Shown here piece by piece: positions 51,801 to 62,689 of a stretch of DNA of 64,000 bases (position 1 is its first letter; each line of letters opens with the position of its first letter). Location of the stretch: the NCBI GenBank assembly GCA_947471745.1, contig CANJKZ010000783.1, forward strand, positions 694,501 through 758,500, read 5' to 3'. The translations under genes and the position numbers were made by a program. Below the pieces are notes generated by a model, which searched no databases, was not told where the DNA came from, and was given only the letters and a program-made list of their open reading frames with translations. Origin of the DNA: Closterium sp. Naga37s-1 (Eukaryota; Streptophyta; Zygnematophyceae; Desmidiales; Closteriaceae).

Positions 51801-54074
51801 ACCTCCAGGCCTAGAAGCTCTAGTACCTACAGCACCAGTAGCACCTCCAGTACGAACAGTAGTACCTCCACGCCTAGCAGCTCCAGTACCTCCAGCACCA
51901 GCAGCACCTCTAGTACCTCTAGTAGTACCACCAGCACCTGCAGCACCAGCAGCACCTCCAGGACTAGTAGCTCCAGCACCAGCAGGACCGTACCCTCCAC
52001 CACTGGGACTGCCTCGCCGAACGACCCGTGCACGAATCGCCTGCGGTGAGAGCGTCTCAAGTAGCGCAGGCTGCGGTGGCTGTCCAGCTCCAGTACCTCC
52101 AGTAGTGGTAGCTCTAGCACCTCCAGCACCAGAAGCACCTCTAGTACCTCTAGCTCCAGTACCTCCAGCACCAGTAGCACCTCTAGTACCTACAGCAGTA
52201 CCTCCAGGCCTAGCAACTCTAGTACCTCCAGCTCCAGGACCTCTAACAGGGTCACCCACAACTCCACTGCCACTAGGACTCGCAGCATCCCTAGAGTCAG
52301 CACCCCCAGTCGCAGCACCCCCAGAACCAGCACTCCCAAGCACAGCACCTCCAGAGCCCTCACACCCTAGCTCAGCACCCCCAGTCTCAGCACCTGTAGT
52401 CTCAGCTCTAGTGTCCACAGCAGTAGGTTGCGGAGGCGGCAAAGACTGTCGAGGCGGAAAACCCGGGGGGGTCTCCAAGTGTGGAGAGCGGCGAATGGCC
52501 GTTGTGTCGTCCGCAACTGGATCACCCCCCTCAGCTAGGCCAGAGGAGTCTGAAGAGATCTCCACTGGCTCATCCAAGGGGGGTGGGTCGACCTGAGACA
52601 CACCTGAGGGAGCAGGACCCTATGGGGGGAGGGGGTCTACCAGGGGGGGGACTGGTACCAGGAAGAGGGGTGCGAGGGGGACCGGGTGGGACGCATGCGG
52701 GTGTAACTGGTAGTAACAGACAGACTCGTCAAAGGTGACGTCCTGGGAGGAGAAGACTCGACGCGAGCGCGGTTGGTAGAACTCCCACGGCGGGACGTCA
52801 GTGGGGAAGCAAAGGAAGACGCAGCGGAGAGTGCGAGAGGAGAGCTTGCTCGCTTTGGAATCGCGAACAAGGGAGAGTGCGCCCCAGACCCGAAACACTG
52901 ACACATCACCAGGCTTCCCCGTCCACCGGAGGGTGGGCGAGGTCTCTGGCACAGAGACACAGAGCCAGAGGTTGAGCTGATGCGCAGAGTATCGGACCGC
53001 AAACGGCCACAGAAAATGGTGAGCAGCCGCATGGATCATGGAGGTGCGAGCAACCTCCATGATCAAGCCAATGCGACGCTCAGCAATCCCATTCTACTGA
53101 GGAGAGGCCGGAAGCGTGAACGTCTGGCGGATGCCTTCGTCTCGACAGAACCCCGCAAGGAGGTTAGAGGAGAACTCACCGCCCCTTTCAGAGTGCAGAC
53201 GCAGGACTGGGAAGTCCTGCTCAAACCGCTCATGTAGCTGGAGACGAGTAGCACGGATTCAGGAGATCATGACATTGCTGACATCCGCCTTGCGCCGCAA
53301 AGGGAAGAGAGAGGTGTAGCGTGTGTAGTCGTCAACAACCAGCAGGAAGTAGTGCTCGCGGTCCGTTCCACCGATGGGGGCCGGGCCCCACACATCCATG
53401 TGGAGAGTCTGCAGAGGAGCAGTGGTCGGAGGAAACTCGAAGGAGTGAGGAGCGGCGTGCTGCCGCCCCTCGACACAAAGAAGGCACGGTGGGGCAAGCG
53501 AGCACGGCAAGGGGGGCAGGGTCCTTGGGAGGCCAGAGACAAGGAGACGGGAGTGCATGCTGCGTAGACGCGGCAGGGAGGGGTGACCAAGACGGTGGTG
53601 CCAGCGCTGAGTCTCGTGCGTGAGTAATCTGCACGAGCAAGGCGCAGCTAACTGTCCCGTCGAAGACGCCCGACTCGACGCGGCCACCTGACCTGACTCA
53701 GCCACCTGTGCAGACGTAGTGGTCAGTGTGTACAGACTAGACCCAGGCTGTTGAGTGAACGTAGCCATGTGACAGCCAGTCCAAGAGCACGTACAGATCG
53801 CCACGCGCTGCCCTCCAAGAATAAAGGTATCAACCCAGACATCCTGATTGGCAGCGTTGCTCACCAAGTTCGTCGAGATCGTGGGGAGGTGGAGACCTGA
53901 CAGAGAGCCAGACGGGACTGCTGGACAAGGGAGGACCGTGGAGGCTCTCGCAACTACTGGGCCCCCAGAGGGGTCAGCTAGTGAGACTAGGACACGTGTT
54001 GTGAGTGGTGTGACTATGGTGCAATCACGAAAGAAGCAACGTGATGCGCCTGAGTCAAGCGTGAAAGTGTACAA
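48803..54074 (-). pseudogene. Copia 3 protease-integrase-RT-RNaseH polyprotein, multiply disrupted
   Basis: Protease LDSGASRCFF (54050); integrase zinc region HHRLGHPSLPRL with CLLC; first Asp LHMDVWGPAP (53390), second in LRLHSERGGEFSS where Asp has become Glu, Glu in NGIAERRIG; spacer with long TGGAGGAGAG-type Gly/Ala-rich repeats (50950-52400); reverse transcriptase VPPPGANIVSGMWIFRVK and intact YVDDLAFATAD; RNase H SSCEAEIYAGA and NTADVFTKAL. In-frame stops: TGA 53259; TAG 53094, 52620, 49592, 49343, 49202. Frameshifts near 49750 and 48950 and in the spacer add to the damage. Compared with copia 1, several stops are exact CAG to TAG or TGG to TGA changes. Confidence 0.9.
50950..52400 (-). 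repeat. Gly/Ala-rich trinucleotide-type repeat in the copia 3 spacer
   Basis: Imperfect 15- to 30-bp repeats built from GGTGCTGGAGGT/GGAGCTGCTGG on the minus strand encode Gly/Ala/Thr-rich sequence in one frame, Leu/Val/Glu-rich in another and Ser/Thr-rich on the plus strand. The same spacer position in copia 1 (37800-38450) has the same kind of repeat. Confidence 0.85.
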
Positions 54075-54565
54075 GACCTCAGCTGAGGCAGGACCTGTGG
54101 TAGTAGACGCACTAGCACCTAGAGTGTCGGCAGACTCACGGGCACCTAGAGCTGCAGCAGACTCACTAGTACTTGGAGCGGCAGCAGACTCACTAGCACC
54201 TGGGGCGGCAGCAGACTCACTAGAACCGAGAGCAAGAACCTCTACACAGCCAGAGACGCCTCGCTGAGAAGCACAGTCGCGACGTCGCTTAGGCCACAGA
54301 AAATCAAAACCTCCACCATCAGGCCTGCCTCACTAAACAACCTACTCACGGAGCTGCTGAGGGGTGGGGTCGTCCAGGAGAGGCAGTGCCCGCTGCTGTC
54401 CACCCCTGGCCGCAGCAACTGCCACGATAGTGGCCACGACAGACAGCGATGGTCAGGAGTAGGTCCAACACCTCCAGCTCCTCCAGCACCAGCTGCACCT
54501 CTAGCACTCCCAGCAACACCTCCACCAGCAGCAGCAGTAGTACGAGTAGCAGCAGCAGTAGTTGT

Positions 54566-54566
54566 A

Positions 54567-54600
<34 letters not shown>
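54566..54600. repeat. (TA)n microsatellite
   Basis: About 16 TA dinucleotides separating the copia 3 Gag relic from the GC-rich array. Confidence 0.95.
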
Positions 54601-54602
<2 letters not shown>

Positions 54603-55455
54603 GGGTTTGGGGTTGTGCGCAGGCTGCAGGGGCGATGCGCGGCTTGGCAGGGCGGCTCGCGGGCTGCAGGGACAGCGCCCACAGGCTGCAGGGGTGACGC
54701 GCGGCTCGGCAGGGCGGCGCGCGGGCTGTAGGGGTAGCGCGCGGCTTGGTAGGGCGGCGCCCAGGCCGCAGGGGCGACGCTCGGCTCGGCAGGGCGGCGC
54801 GCGGGCAGCAGGGGTGACGTGCGGCTCGGCAGGGCGGCGTACGGGCTGTAGGGGCGGCGCGTGGCTCGGCAGGGCGGCGCCCAGGCTGCAGGGGCGACGC
54901 TCGGCTCGGCAGGGCGGCGCACGGGCAGCAGGGGCAGAGCCCACGGGCTGCAGGGGCGACGTGCGGCTCGACAGGGCGGCGTACGGGCTGCAGGGGCAGC
55001 GCCCACGGGCTGCAGGGGCAACGCGCGGCTAGGCAGGGCGGCGCGCGGGCTGCAGGGGCAGTGCCCACGGGCTGCAGGGGCGACGCGCGGCTCGGCAGGG
55101 TGGCGTGCGGGCTGCAGAGGCAGCGCCCACGGGCTGCAGGGGCGAACGCGCGGGCTGCAGAGGCAGCACGTGGGCTACAGGGGCAGGCACGGCTGCAGGG
55201 GCAGCACGGTCGTAGGGGCAAGCACGGCTGCAGGGGCAGCACGGTCGCAGGGGCGAGTACGGCTGCAGGGGCGAGTACGGCTCCAGGGGCAGCGCGGTCA
55301 CAGGGGCGAGCACGGCTGCAGGGGCAGCGCGGTCGCAAGGGCGAGCACGGCTGCAGGGGCAGCGCGGTCGCAGGGGCGAGCACGGCTGCAGGGGCAACGC
55401 GGTCGCAGGGGCAGCGTGCAGGCTGCAAGGGCAGCGTGGCTCCAGGGGCAGAGTA
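54601..55455 (-). repeat. GC-rich tandem array (about 56-bp units, then 27- to 30-bp units)
   Basis: Units built of GGCTGCAGGGGCGACGCG and CGGCTCGGCAGGGCGGC repeat about fifteen times; the right third switches to shorter GGCTGCAGGGGCAGCACGG-type units. It stands where copia leaders in this window carry GC-rich arrays, so it is probably the copia 3 leader. Frames are open by composition only. Confidence 0.8.
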
Positions 55456-56315
55456 GGAAGAAAACATTTACGCATATAACACACCAGTCACATAAGTCTG
55501 CTCGACGCGGGGCCCAAGAACGCGATATTTTGATGTGACAGATCGAGTTCCCCACCCCAGCGCTTCCGTTCGGTTCAGCGGAGTTGGATCATTTTCCGAA
55601 GCAAAACAACCCAACTAGGCTCCAGTTTCCACTGAAATTTCTCCCCCCAACAGTCATCATGGCGTCCATTCCATCTCTGCCTTTCAGCCTGTGGTAGATT
55701 CAAGTGAACTCCTAACGATATGCGCGGCATTTAGCCTAGAATGACTGCGAGACTTACGGGTGAACCGTACTGAACACATGTTTCAGAGTATCATCGTGTC
55801 GCCATCACAAAAAACCTGGTTCGGTGTCTGGAGGTTCCGAGGGTTTCACGCGGCAAAAATGGGCTACTGGATTTCCACTGGTTTTCCAGCCGTGAATTCA
55901 ACGGCTTTCGGATGGAAAACCGCCAGCCAGGCTGAGTTTCGCCAAGATTTGAAAAGGATTCCGAGTCGCGTCAGAGATGAACCAAGTGTCAAACGGAATC
56001 ACCTGATTTCCCTCGGTTTTCCGGTGGAAATTCCTAGCCAGGAAGAGTGGCGTAATATTGATGCATAATTGAAATAATTAGAGATGCGTACACTATACGC
56101 ATTACCCCTGTTGCTTCGTATATGTTTCTAATTGTTTATAAGGCACATTCATAACATTTCAATAGCCAATTGGTTGTATGACAAGGTTTTACATCTCCTT
56201 TTAGGTTCCTGGTTATGACTAAGTATCAGTTAAGTGGTAAAATAACCAGATTTTGAATTTGGTGAAATAATTATCGATACTACTAAATGTCAAATGCTTA
56301 AAACAATTGGATACT
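55456..56315. other. Intergenic, no gene supported
   Basis: A 102-codon open frame (55760-56068) has no recognisable domain. The DNA contains loosely repeated TTTTCC(A/G)GYNG and GGAAAACC motifs, which suggests a degraded repeat rather than a gene. Confidence 0.4.
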
Positions 56316-59300
56316 TCATGAAATTATGTATTTATTCATGAAGTATACATCAACATTAGCAGGATCAAAAGACTTCACGACGTGGACATGACCTAGAATA
56401 GAATCTATGGGGATGACGGTGAACGCGCGGGGATTGTATGAACTCAACCGCACACATCCAGTCTTTGCGTCCACGTCCTCTGTTCTATAGAAATCTACGT
56501 ATGCAAGATTATGGCGTTGTCCTTCAATGAAACAATGGAATAGCAACAGCAGTTTTGCGTAGGCCACTCTCTCGCCCTCACACCAAACAGCGATGTCTGA
56601 AAACCAAGGTCTCTTATGGCACTCGGGGGTTGCTCTCACGAAATGAGCTACCCTTGAGGCGTTCTTGTCGGTTGACGCTGGCACTGCCATTGTTGTGTGG
56701 GTCTGCCACAAGACCGCGCAAGACGCATTAGTATGTGTACGTGTGAGGATTATGTTGCTTAACAAATGGCAGATCGAAGAAGAACATAATAATAATAAAA
56801 AAAAAACATTGAAAACCATGAAACGTACTTGAATGGATTGCGCGGTACAACCGTAATCTGCAAGAGCATTCTGCAATGCTCTGTGTGCACGTGGGTGCTG
56901 CCGCGACCACCACGATGCGAAGAACTTAGCGGATGTCGGGTCACTTGCAGGAGAAACTGCAAGTGCTTCGGATTCCCTCGTCAAGACCGCTCGTCCTGTG
57001 TCCATCGCCTATGGTGTGGTGAGTGGGGATTCGGATATAAATTCGGGAACGCGGAAGACCTTAGACCAGGGAGGTTGATGAGGGTTTATAGTTGGGTGAG
57101 TGTATGGGAGGGCAGAGTAGGAGGGTGGGAGCATGGGATGGCAGAGAGGAGGGTGAGGGCATGGGAGGTCAGAGAGGAGGGCGAGGGCAAGAGAGGGAAG
57201 AGAGGAGGGCGAGGGCATGAGAGGGAAGAGAGGAGGGTTTGGCCATGGTAGGGCAGAGAGGAGTGTGACGGCATGGGAGGGAAAAGAGGAGGGTGACGGT
57301 TCGGGAGGGCAGGTAGGAGAGGGACGGCACGGGAGGACAGAGAGGACGGCGAGGGCATGAGAGGGAAGAGAGGAGGGTGAGGGCATGGGAGGGCAGAAAG
57401 GAGGGTGAGGACATGGGAGGGCAGAGAGGAGTGTGATGGCATGGGAGGGAAAAGAGGAGGGTGACGGTTCGGGAGGGCAGATAGGAGAGTGAGGGCATGG
57501 GAGGACAGAGAGTAGGGCGAGGGCATGGTAGGGAAGAGAGGGGGGTGAAGGAGGGGGAGGGAAGAGAGGAGGGTGAGGGCATGGGAGGGCAGAAAGGAGT
57601 GTGACGGCATGGGAGGGAAAAGAGGAGGGTGACGGTTTGGGGGGGCAGATAGGAGAGTGAGGGCATGGGAGGACAGAGAGTAGGGCGAGGGCATGGGAGG
57701 GAAGAGAGGGGGGTGAAGGCATGGGAGGGAAGAGAGGAGGGTGAGGGCATGGGAGGGCAGAAAGAAAGGTGATGGCATTAGATGGAAGAGATGAGGGTGA
57801 GGGCATGAGAAGGAAGAGGATGGTGACGGCATAGGAGGGAAGAGAGGTGGGTGACGGTTCGGGAGGGCACATAGGAGGGTGAGGGAATTGGAGGGCAGAG
57901 AGTAGGGTTAGGGCATGGGAGGGCAGAGAGGAGCGTGAGGGCATGAGAGGGAAGGGTTGAAAGTTATGGCATGGGAGGGAAGAGATGAGTGTGACGATTC
58001 GGGAGGGCAGATATGAGGGTGAGGGCATGGGAGGGCAGAGAGTAGGTTGAGAGTATGGGTAGTCAGATTCAACAAATACAGGATCTTAGCTAGTGTTAGT
58101 TACCTGTTGCATGATGGTGTAGCAAACCCCCTCCTCGTCTTCCAATGTGATAAAAGCCACATTTTTCTCGTGCTTTTTCATGATTTGGGCGTCGGCGTTA
58201 CGCTTGTTTGAACGGCGGTAGATTCTTTTAAGAAGGGGGCCGTGCAAGTGCTCCCACATGTTCGTAGAGTACTCCGACACATGCCCCGCCCTCCAAATAG
58301 CGGGCACATAATGGGAGAGGAGGTGAGTTTTAATGATGCACCAACTGGATTTTTGTGTCGGAAATGCGGCTTGCAACTTAGCCACAAGACTGTAGAGGGT
58401 GGGGATGGGGAAACGGGATGTGTGCATAAGGATTTTGAAGCATTCAACGGCGGAGAGTGAAACTGAAATTTGGGTAGCCAAACAAAGCTTGAAGCACACT
58501 TATGCCACACCCTCCATCCGGCTCTCTTTTTCCCTGTGACGCCACGGAAAGAAGGGCAAGGATTTGAGAGATGGCAACACAAACAGAGCTCCCTCTTGTA
58601 CACCTATCCCACTCCCTCCATCCGGCTCTCCCTTTACCTGTCAGTTTCACGGTAAGAAGGTCATACAAAGGGGCTTGTAAGGCTAGGAGTGTGGATTGAG
58701 GTGTACGCTATAAACAACGACCCATGTACAGAGCCCCACGCATGCCTCTGGCCCTCCAACCCTCCTGGATTATGTCACTCCTGTGAATTGAAGGGTATCA
58801 AAGCACTCAAAACCAACATGATATGATGAAGGAGTTTGCACTGTTCAGAACCCATTGTGTGCATGTTGCTAAAAAAAAAACTTATGCCTAGTGCACATGT
58901 ATAACACAAACTAAGGATCACACGAGCTCAAAGCTATGCATGAACGGGGAAATGGCTAGAGCTCACTCGTCCGTCAGTTCCTGCAAACGCTGCAGTGTGC
59001 TCTCCGTGTGCCCTGGGAGCCGTGCGCAATACAGATACCACTCAAGGTATGCTCGAATGGCACCCAACTGCAGGTCCCCAAGCTTGTCCGCGACCACAAA
59101 GATCAGCACCTGTGAATAAGATTTAGGGAATACAAAGTTCAGGGTGAACATTGCTTTGACATGGAGCGAGTAACAGAGCAAGCGTGGGAGGGGCCGGGTA
59201 GTTGCTATCAAACGGTCACACATTCAATACACATGCCTGCATGACAGATCGGTGCTCGAACGCCGCCACTTGCGCATCGGACACGAAGTACGTGGAGTTG

Positions 59301-59652
59301 GGGAGCCGCAGATGAGTCATGCGAATGCCCTCTCTTAGAGATTTCAAGCGCCTGAGCATGACACAAATGAACATGGTTACGGAATACACGGGAAGTCTCT
59401 GATGCACTGTCCCACTCATATGTCACAGCAATCTGAAAATTGGTCCGTAGTTACAACAGCCGACATAATTGACCCAGCAACACCGTACACTCACCCGTCG
59501 AACAAGGGAAGAAACCAGCTGTAAGTGGCGCGGATGGCAGAGACAAGGTGGTGTAGAATCCCCAAATCGGCTTGATGCATTATGTCCAGCATAATGCATA
59601 TGTATGGATTTCCCCACGGCTTCCCAAAAGCGTCCCACAGCCATAATGAAGA
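56316..59652 (-). CDS. Plavaka/KDZ-like transposase, C-terminal part, six or more exons
   Basis: Minus-strand exons: 59495-59652, 59237-59351, 58967-59109, about 58104-58462, 56829-57008, 56316-56702. Signatures, as I recall the fungal Plavaka family (CACTA/KDZ group): LDIMHQADLGILHHLVSAI; GAIRAYLEWYLYCARLPGHT; THLLSHYVPAIWRAGHVSEY with WEHLHGPLLKRIYRRSNKR; and a C-terminal AYAKLLLLFHCFI...VIPIDSILGHVHVV. Such proteins cut and move DNA transposons. The N-terminal half and first catalytic residue are not in the window; a 2.1-kb array lies in their place. The exon 2 donor appears to be GC (CAG|GCATGT). The phase between 58967 and 58462 does not close, so a small exon is missed there or the gene is broken. 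The family assignment rests on memory of motif style. Confidence 0.5.
57098..58055 (-). repeat. 28-bp purine/pyrimidine-strand array in a transposase intron
   Basis: About 34 copies of a unit like GAGGGCATGGGAGG(C/G)A(G/A)AGAG on the plus strand. In gene orientation it begins about 50 nt after the GTAACT donor at 58103 and fills the intron. A longer-period pattern of about 140-170 bp is visible. Confidence 0.92.
58500..58655 (-). repeat. 118-bp tandem duplication upstream of a transposase exon
   Basis: CCCTCCATCCGGCTCTC with its surroundings occurs at 58509 and 58616. In gene orientation this is another duplicated stretch next to an exon boundary. Confidence 0.7.
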
Positions 59653-59659
59653 CTGCAAG

Positions 59660-61800
59660 CATAGAGAGTGGCGAGCACATGAGATGGCAGAGAGAGTGGT
59701 GAGCACATGAGATGGCATATAGAGTGGTGAGCACATGAGATGGCAAAGAGAGTGGCGAGCACATGAGATGGCAGAGAGAGGGGTGAGCACATGAGATGGC
59801 AGAGAGAGTGGTGATCACATGAGATGGCAGAGAGAGTGGTGAGCACATGAGATGGCAGAGAGAGTGGTGATTACATGAGATGGCATAGAGAGTGGTGAGC
59901 ACATGAGATGGCATATAGAGTGGCAAGCACATGAGATGGCAGAGAGAGGGGTGAGTACATGAGATGGCAGAGAGAGGGGTGAGCACATGAGATGGCAGAG
60001 AGAGTGGTGAGCACATGAGATGGCAGAGAGAGTGGTGAGCACATGAGATGGCAGAGAGAGTGGTGATTACATGAGATGGCATAGAGAGTGGTGAGCACAT
60101 GAGATGGCAGAGAGAGTGGTGATTACATGAGATGGCATAGAGAGTGTTGAGCACATGAGATGGCAGAGAGAGTGGTGATGACATGAGATGGCATAGAGAG
60201 TGGTGAGCACATGAGATGGCAGAGAGAGTGGTGAGCACATAAGATGGCAGAGAGAGTGGCGAGCACATGAGATGGCAGAGAGAGTGGTGAGCACAGGAGA
60301 TGGCAGAGAGAGTGGTGATCACATGAGATGGCAGAGAGAGTGGTGATTACATGAGATGGCATAGAGAGTGGTGAGCACATGAGATGGCAGAGAGAGTGGT
60401 GAGCGCATAAGATGGCAGAGAGAGTGGCGAGCACATGAGATGGCAGAGAGAGTGGTGAGCACAGGAGATGGCAGAGAGAGTGGTGAGCACATGAGATGTC
60501 AGAGAGAGTGGTGAGCACATGAGATGGCAGAGAGAGTGGTGAGCACATGAGATGGCAGAGAGAGTGGTGAGCACATGATATGGCAGAGAGAGTGGTGAGC
60601 AAATGAGATGGCAGAGAGAGTGGTGATCACATGAGATGGCAGAGAAAGGGGTGAGCACATGAGATGGCAGAGAGAGGGGTGAGTACATGAGATGGCAGAG
60701 AGAGTGGTGAGCAAATGAGATGGCATAGAGAGTGGTGAGCACAGGAGATGGCAGAGAGAGTGGTGATCACATGAGATGGCAGAGACAGGGGTGAGCACAT
60801 GAGATGGCAGAGAGAGGGGTGAGTACATGAGATGGCAGAGAGAGTGGTGAGCACATGAGATGGCAGAGAGAGTGGTGAGCACATGAGATGGCAGAGAGAG
60901 GGGTGAGCACATGAGATGGCAGAGAGAGTGGTGAGCACATGAGATGGCAGAGAGAGTGGTGAGCACATGAGATGGCAGAGAGAGGGGTGAGCACATGAGA
61001 TGGCAGAGAGAGTGGTGATTACATGAGATGGCATAGAGAGTGGTGAGCACATGAGATGGCAGAGAGAGTGGTGATTACATGAGATGGCATAGAGAGTGTT
61101 GAGCACATGAGATGGCACAGAGAGTGGTGATGACATGAGATGGCATAGAGAGTGGTGAGCACATGAGATGGCAGAGAGAGTGGTGAGCACATAAGATGGC
61201 AGAGAGAGTGGCGAGCACATGAGATGGCAGAGAGAGTGGTGAGCACAGGAGATGGCAGAGAGAGTGGTGATCACATGAGATGGCAGAGAGAGTGGTGATT
61301 ACATGAGATGGCATAGAGAGTGGTGAGCACATGAGATGGCAGAGAGAGTGGTGAGCACATAAGATGGCAGAGAGAGTGGCGAGCACATGAGATGGCAGAG
61401 AGAGTGGTGAGCACAGGAGATGGCAGAGAGAGTGGTGATCACATGAGATGGCAGAGAGAGTGGTGATTACATGAGATGGCATAGAGAGTGGTGAGCACAT
61501 GAGATGGCAGAGAGAGTGGCGAGCACATGAGATGGCAGAGAGAGGGGTGAGCAAATGAGATGGCAGAGAGAGTGGTGAGCACAGGAGATGGCAGAGAGAG
61601 TGGTGATCACATGAGATGGCAGAGAAAGGGGTGAGCACATGAGATGGCAGAGAGAGTGGTGATCACATGAGATGGGTTTATAGAGTGGTGAGCACATGAG
61701 ATGGCATAGAGTGTGGTGAGCACATGAGATGGCAGAGAGAGTGTCGAGCACATGAGATGGCATATAGAGTGGTGAGCACATGAGATGGCAGAGAGGGTGG
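59660..61800 (-). repeat. 28-bp array, about 76 copies, abutting a transposase exon acceptor
   Basis: Unit GCACATGAGATGGCAGAGAG then AGTGGTGA, with variants (GATCAC, GATTAC, CATAGAG) in blocks that recur, for example around 60120-60330 and 61080-61290. In gene orientation the array runs up to the TTGCAG acceptor at 59653. Because 28 is not divisible by 3, all frames are open with an 84-nt period; it is not a protein. Confidence 0.95.
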
Positions 61801-61811
61801 CTTATTAGTGG

Positions 61812-62654
61812 ATGGCAAATAGGTGGGGCCGGTCTTCTCGCGGATCCGATGCAGCAGCATCAACTGGTGCACAAAGGCCGGTTGCTGTGCCAAGGCCTGG
61901 AATCAGTGCCAGGCATCCCAGGCCGCGCGCTGTCGCGTCTGTAGCTGAAAAGGTTGCACAAAATACATATGCAACAATGGCTGATCTGCAAGCACTACGG
62001 GATGAGCTGCTAGGGCAGCTCTGCAGGCGGTGTGCCGGATGTGACAAGCATGATGCCAACGGGGAGGGTGGCGGAACTCAGGATGGTGGGTCTAAACCGG
62101 TGAAGGAGCCGGTGCGTGCGAAGTCCCCGGAGGAAATTGCCCGCGACTTCATCAACGCGGAAACCGGGGGCTGGCAGGTGAGTCATGCGGAATGCGCCTG
62201 TTTTCTAAACCCAAGTGTACTCATAACTCTAACTTTGCGGTTCTTTTGTTTGTCATGGACGTATTGAGTACAAACCTCCTCATAACGTTTACATACTCGC
62301 GCATCACCTTGCTTCCATGGCAGAAATTTTGCAGCAAGCTGGCAACATGTTTCTTCTGGACAAACAGCGCAAACGGCATCCAGTTTTACCCCAACGACAA
62401 CGAAACCCTAAGTGGATTAAAAAAGATGATGTCACCGGCAGCTGCTCCACACCTATCGATTTTGTGGACTTTCCGATGCAAGCGAACCCTGAAAACGGTC
62501 TCCGTCACTTACACGAACACTCGATGCCTCATAGCCAAAAGGCTTCGCAAGAAGGTGCTAGCAGCACTGGGCATCAAGAGAAGAAACGACCACGAGGGTG
62601 TCGAGGACCCCAAGGAGCTTGACGACGCCGAGCTGTTGATCGGCTATGGGAACG
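61812..62654 (+). CDS. Unknown spliced gene, first two exons visible
   Basis: Exon 1 61812-62177 starts MANRWGRSSRGSD, is Ala/Pro/Arg-rich, then has a helical stretch (SVAEKVAQNTYATMADLQAL) and a short Cys cluster (CRRCAGC), ending SPEEIARDFINAETGGWQ at a GTGAGT donor. Exon 2 62324-62654 continues in phase 0 (KFCSKLATCFFWTNSANGIQ, then CLIAKRLRKKVLAALGIKR, then an acidic end) and stops at an AACG|GTGAGT donor. Further exons would lie past the array or the window. The family is not recognised. It is divergent from the transposase to its left and may belong to the same transposon. Confidence 0.55.
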
Positions 62655-62689
62655 GTGAGTAAGCAGCCATGTATAGGATCTCGAGTTTC

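Larger units (their letters stand above)
48424..54560 (-). mobile_element. Copia element 3 with degraded coding region, 5' LTR not found
   Basis: On the minus strand the 3' LTR is 48424-48556 (TGTCAAATTG to TTATTCTAACA), with polypurine tract TATGGGGGTG just before it. Upstream lie RNase H, reverse transcriptase, a long Gly/Ala-rich spacer, integrase, GAG-pre-integrase and protease, in copia order, and a Gag end near 54300-54470. A TA microsatellite (54566-54600) and GC-rich array follow where the leader and 5' LTR should be. Confidence 0.88.

Noticed and set aside
51074..52049. Ser/Thr-rich plus-strand ORFs
   Set aside because: Antisense shadow of the copia 3 Gly/Ala spacer repeats.
54501..55538. 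Overlapping Arg/Ala/Pro-rich ORFs on both strands
   Set aside because: GC-rich tandem array with open frames by composition.
55760..56068. 102-codon ORF with many aromatic residues
   Set aside because: No domain, no splice context, and locally repeated DNA motifs; evidence too weak to call a gene.
57009..58028. 339-codon minus-strand ORF (SLPSHAL repeats)
   Set aside because: Intron array of the transposase gene; no domain, and the conserved exons on either side read in other frames.
59423..61781. Long overlapping open frames (SLCHLMCSPLSLPSHVL type, up to 299 codons)
   Set aside because: Products of the 28-bp repeat, open in every frame with an 84-nt period; only the last ~50 codons near 59495-59652 are a real exon.
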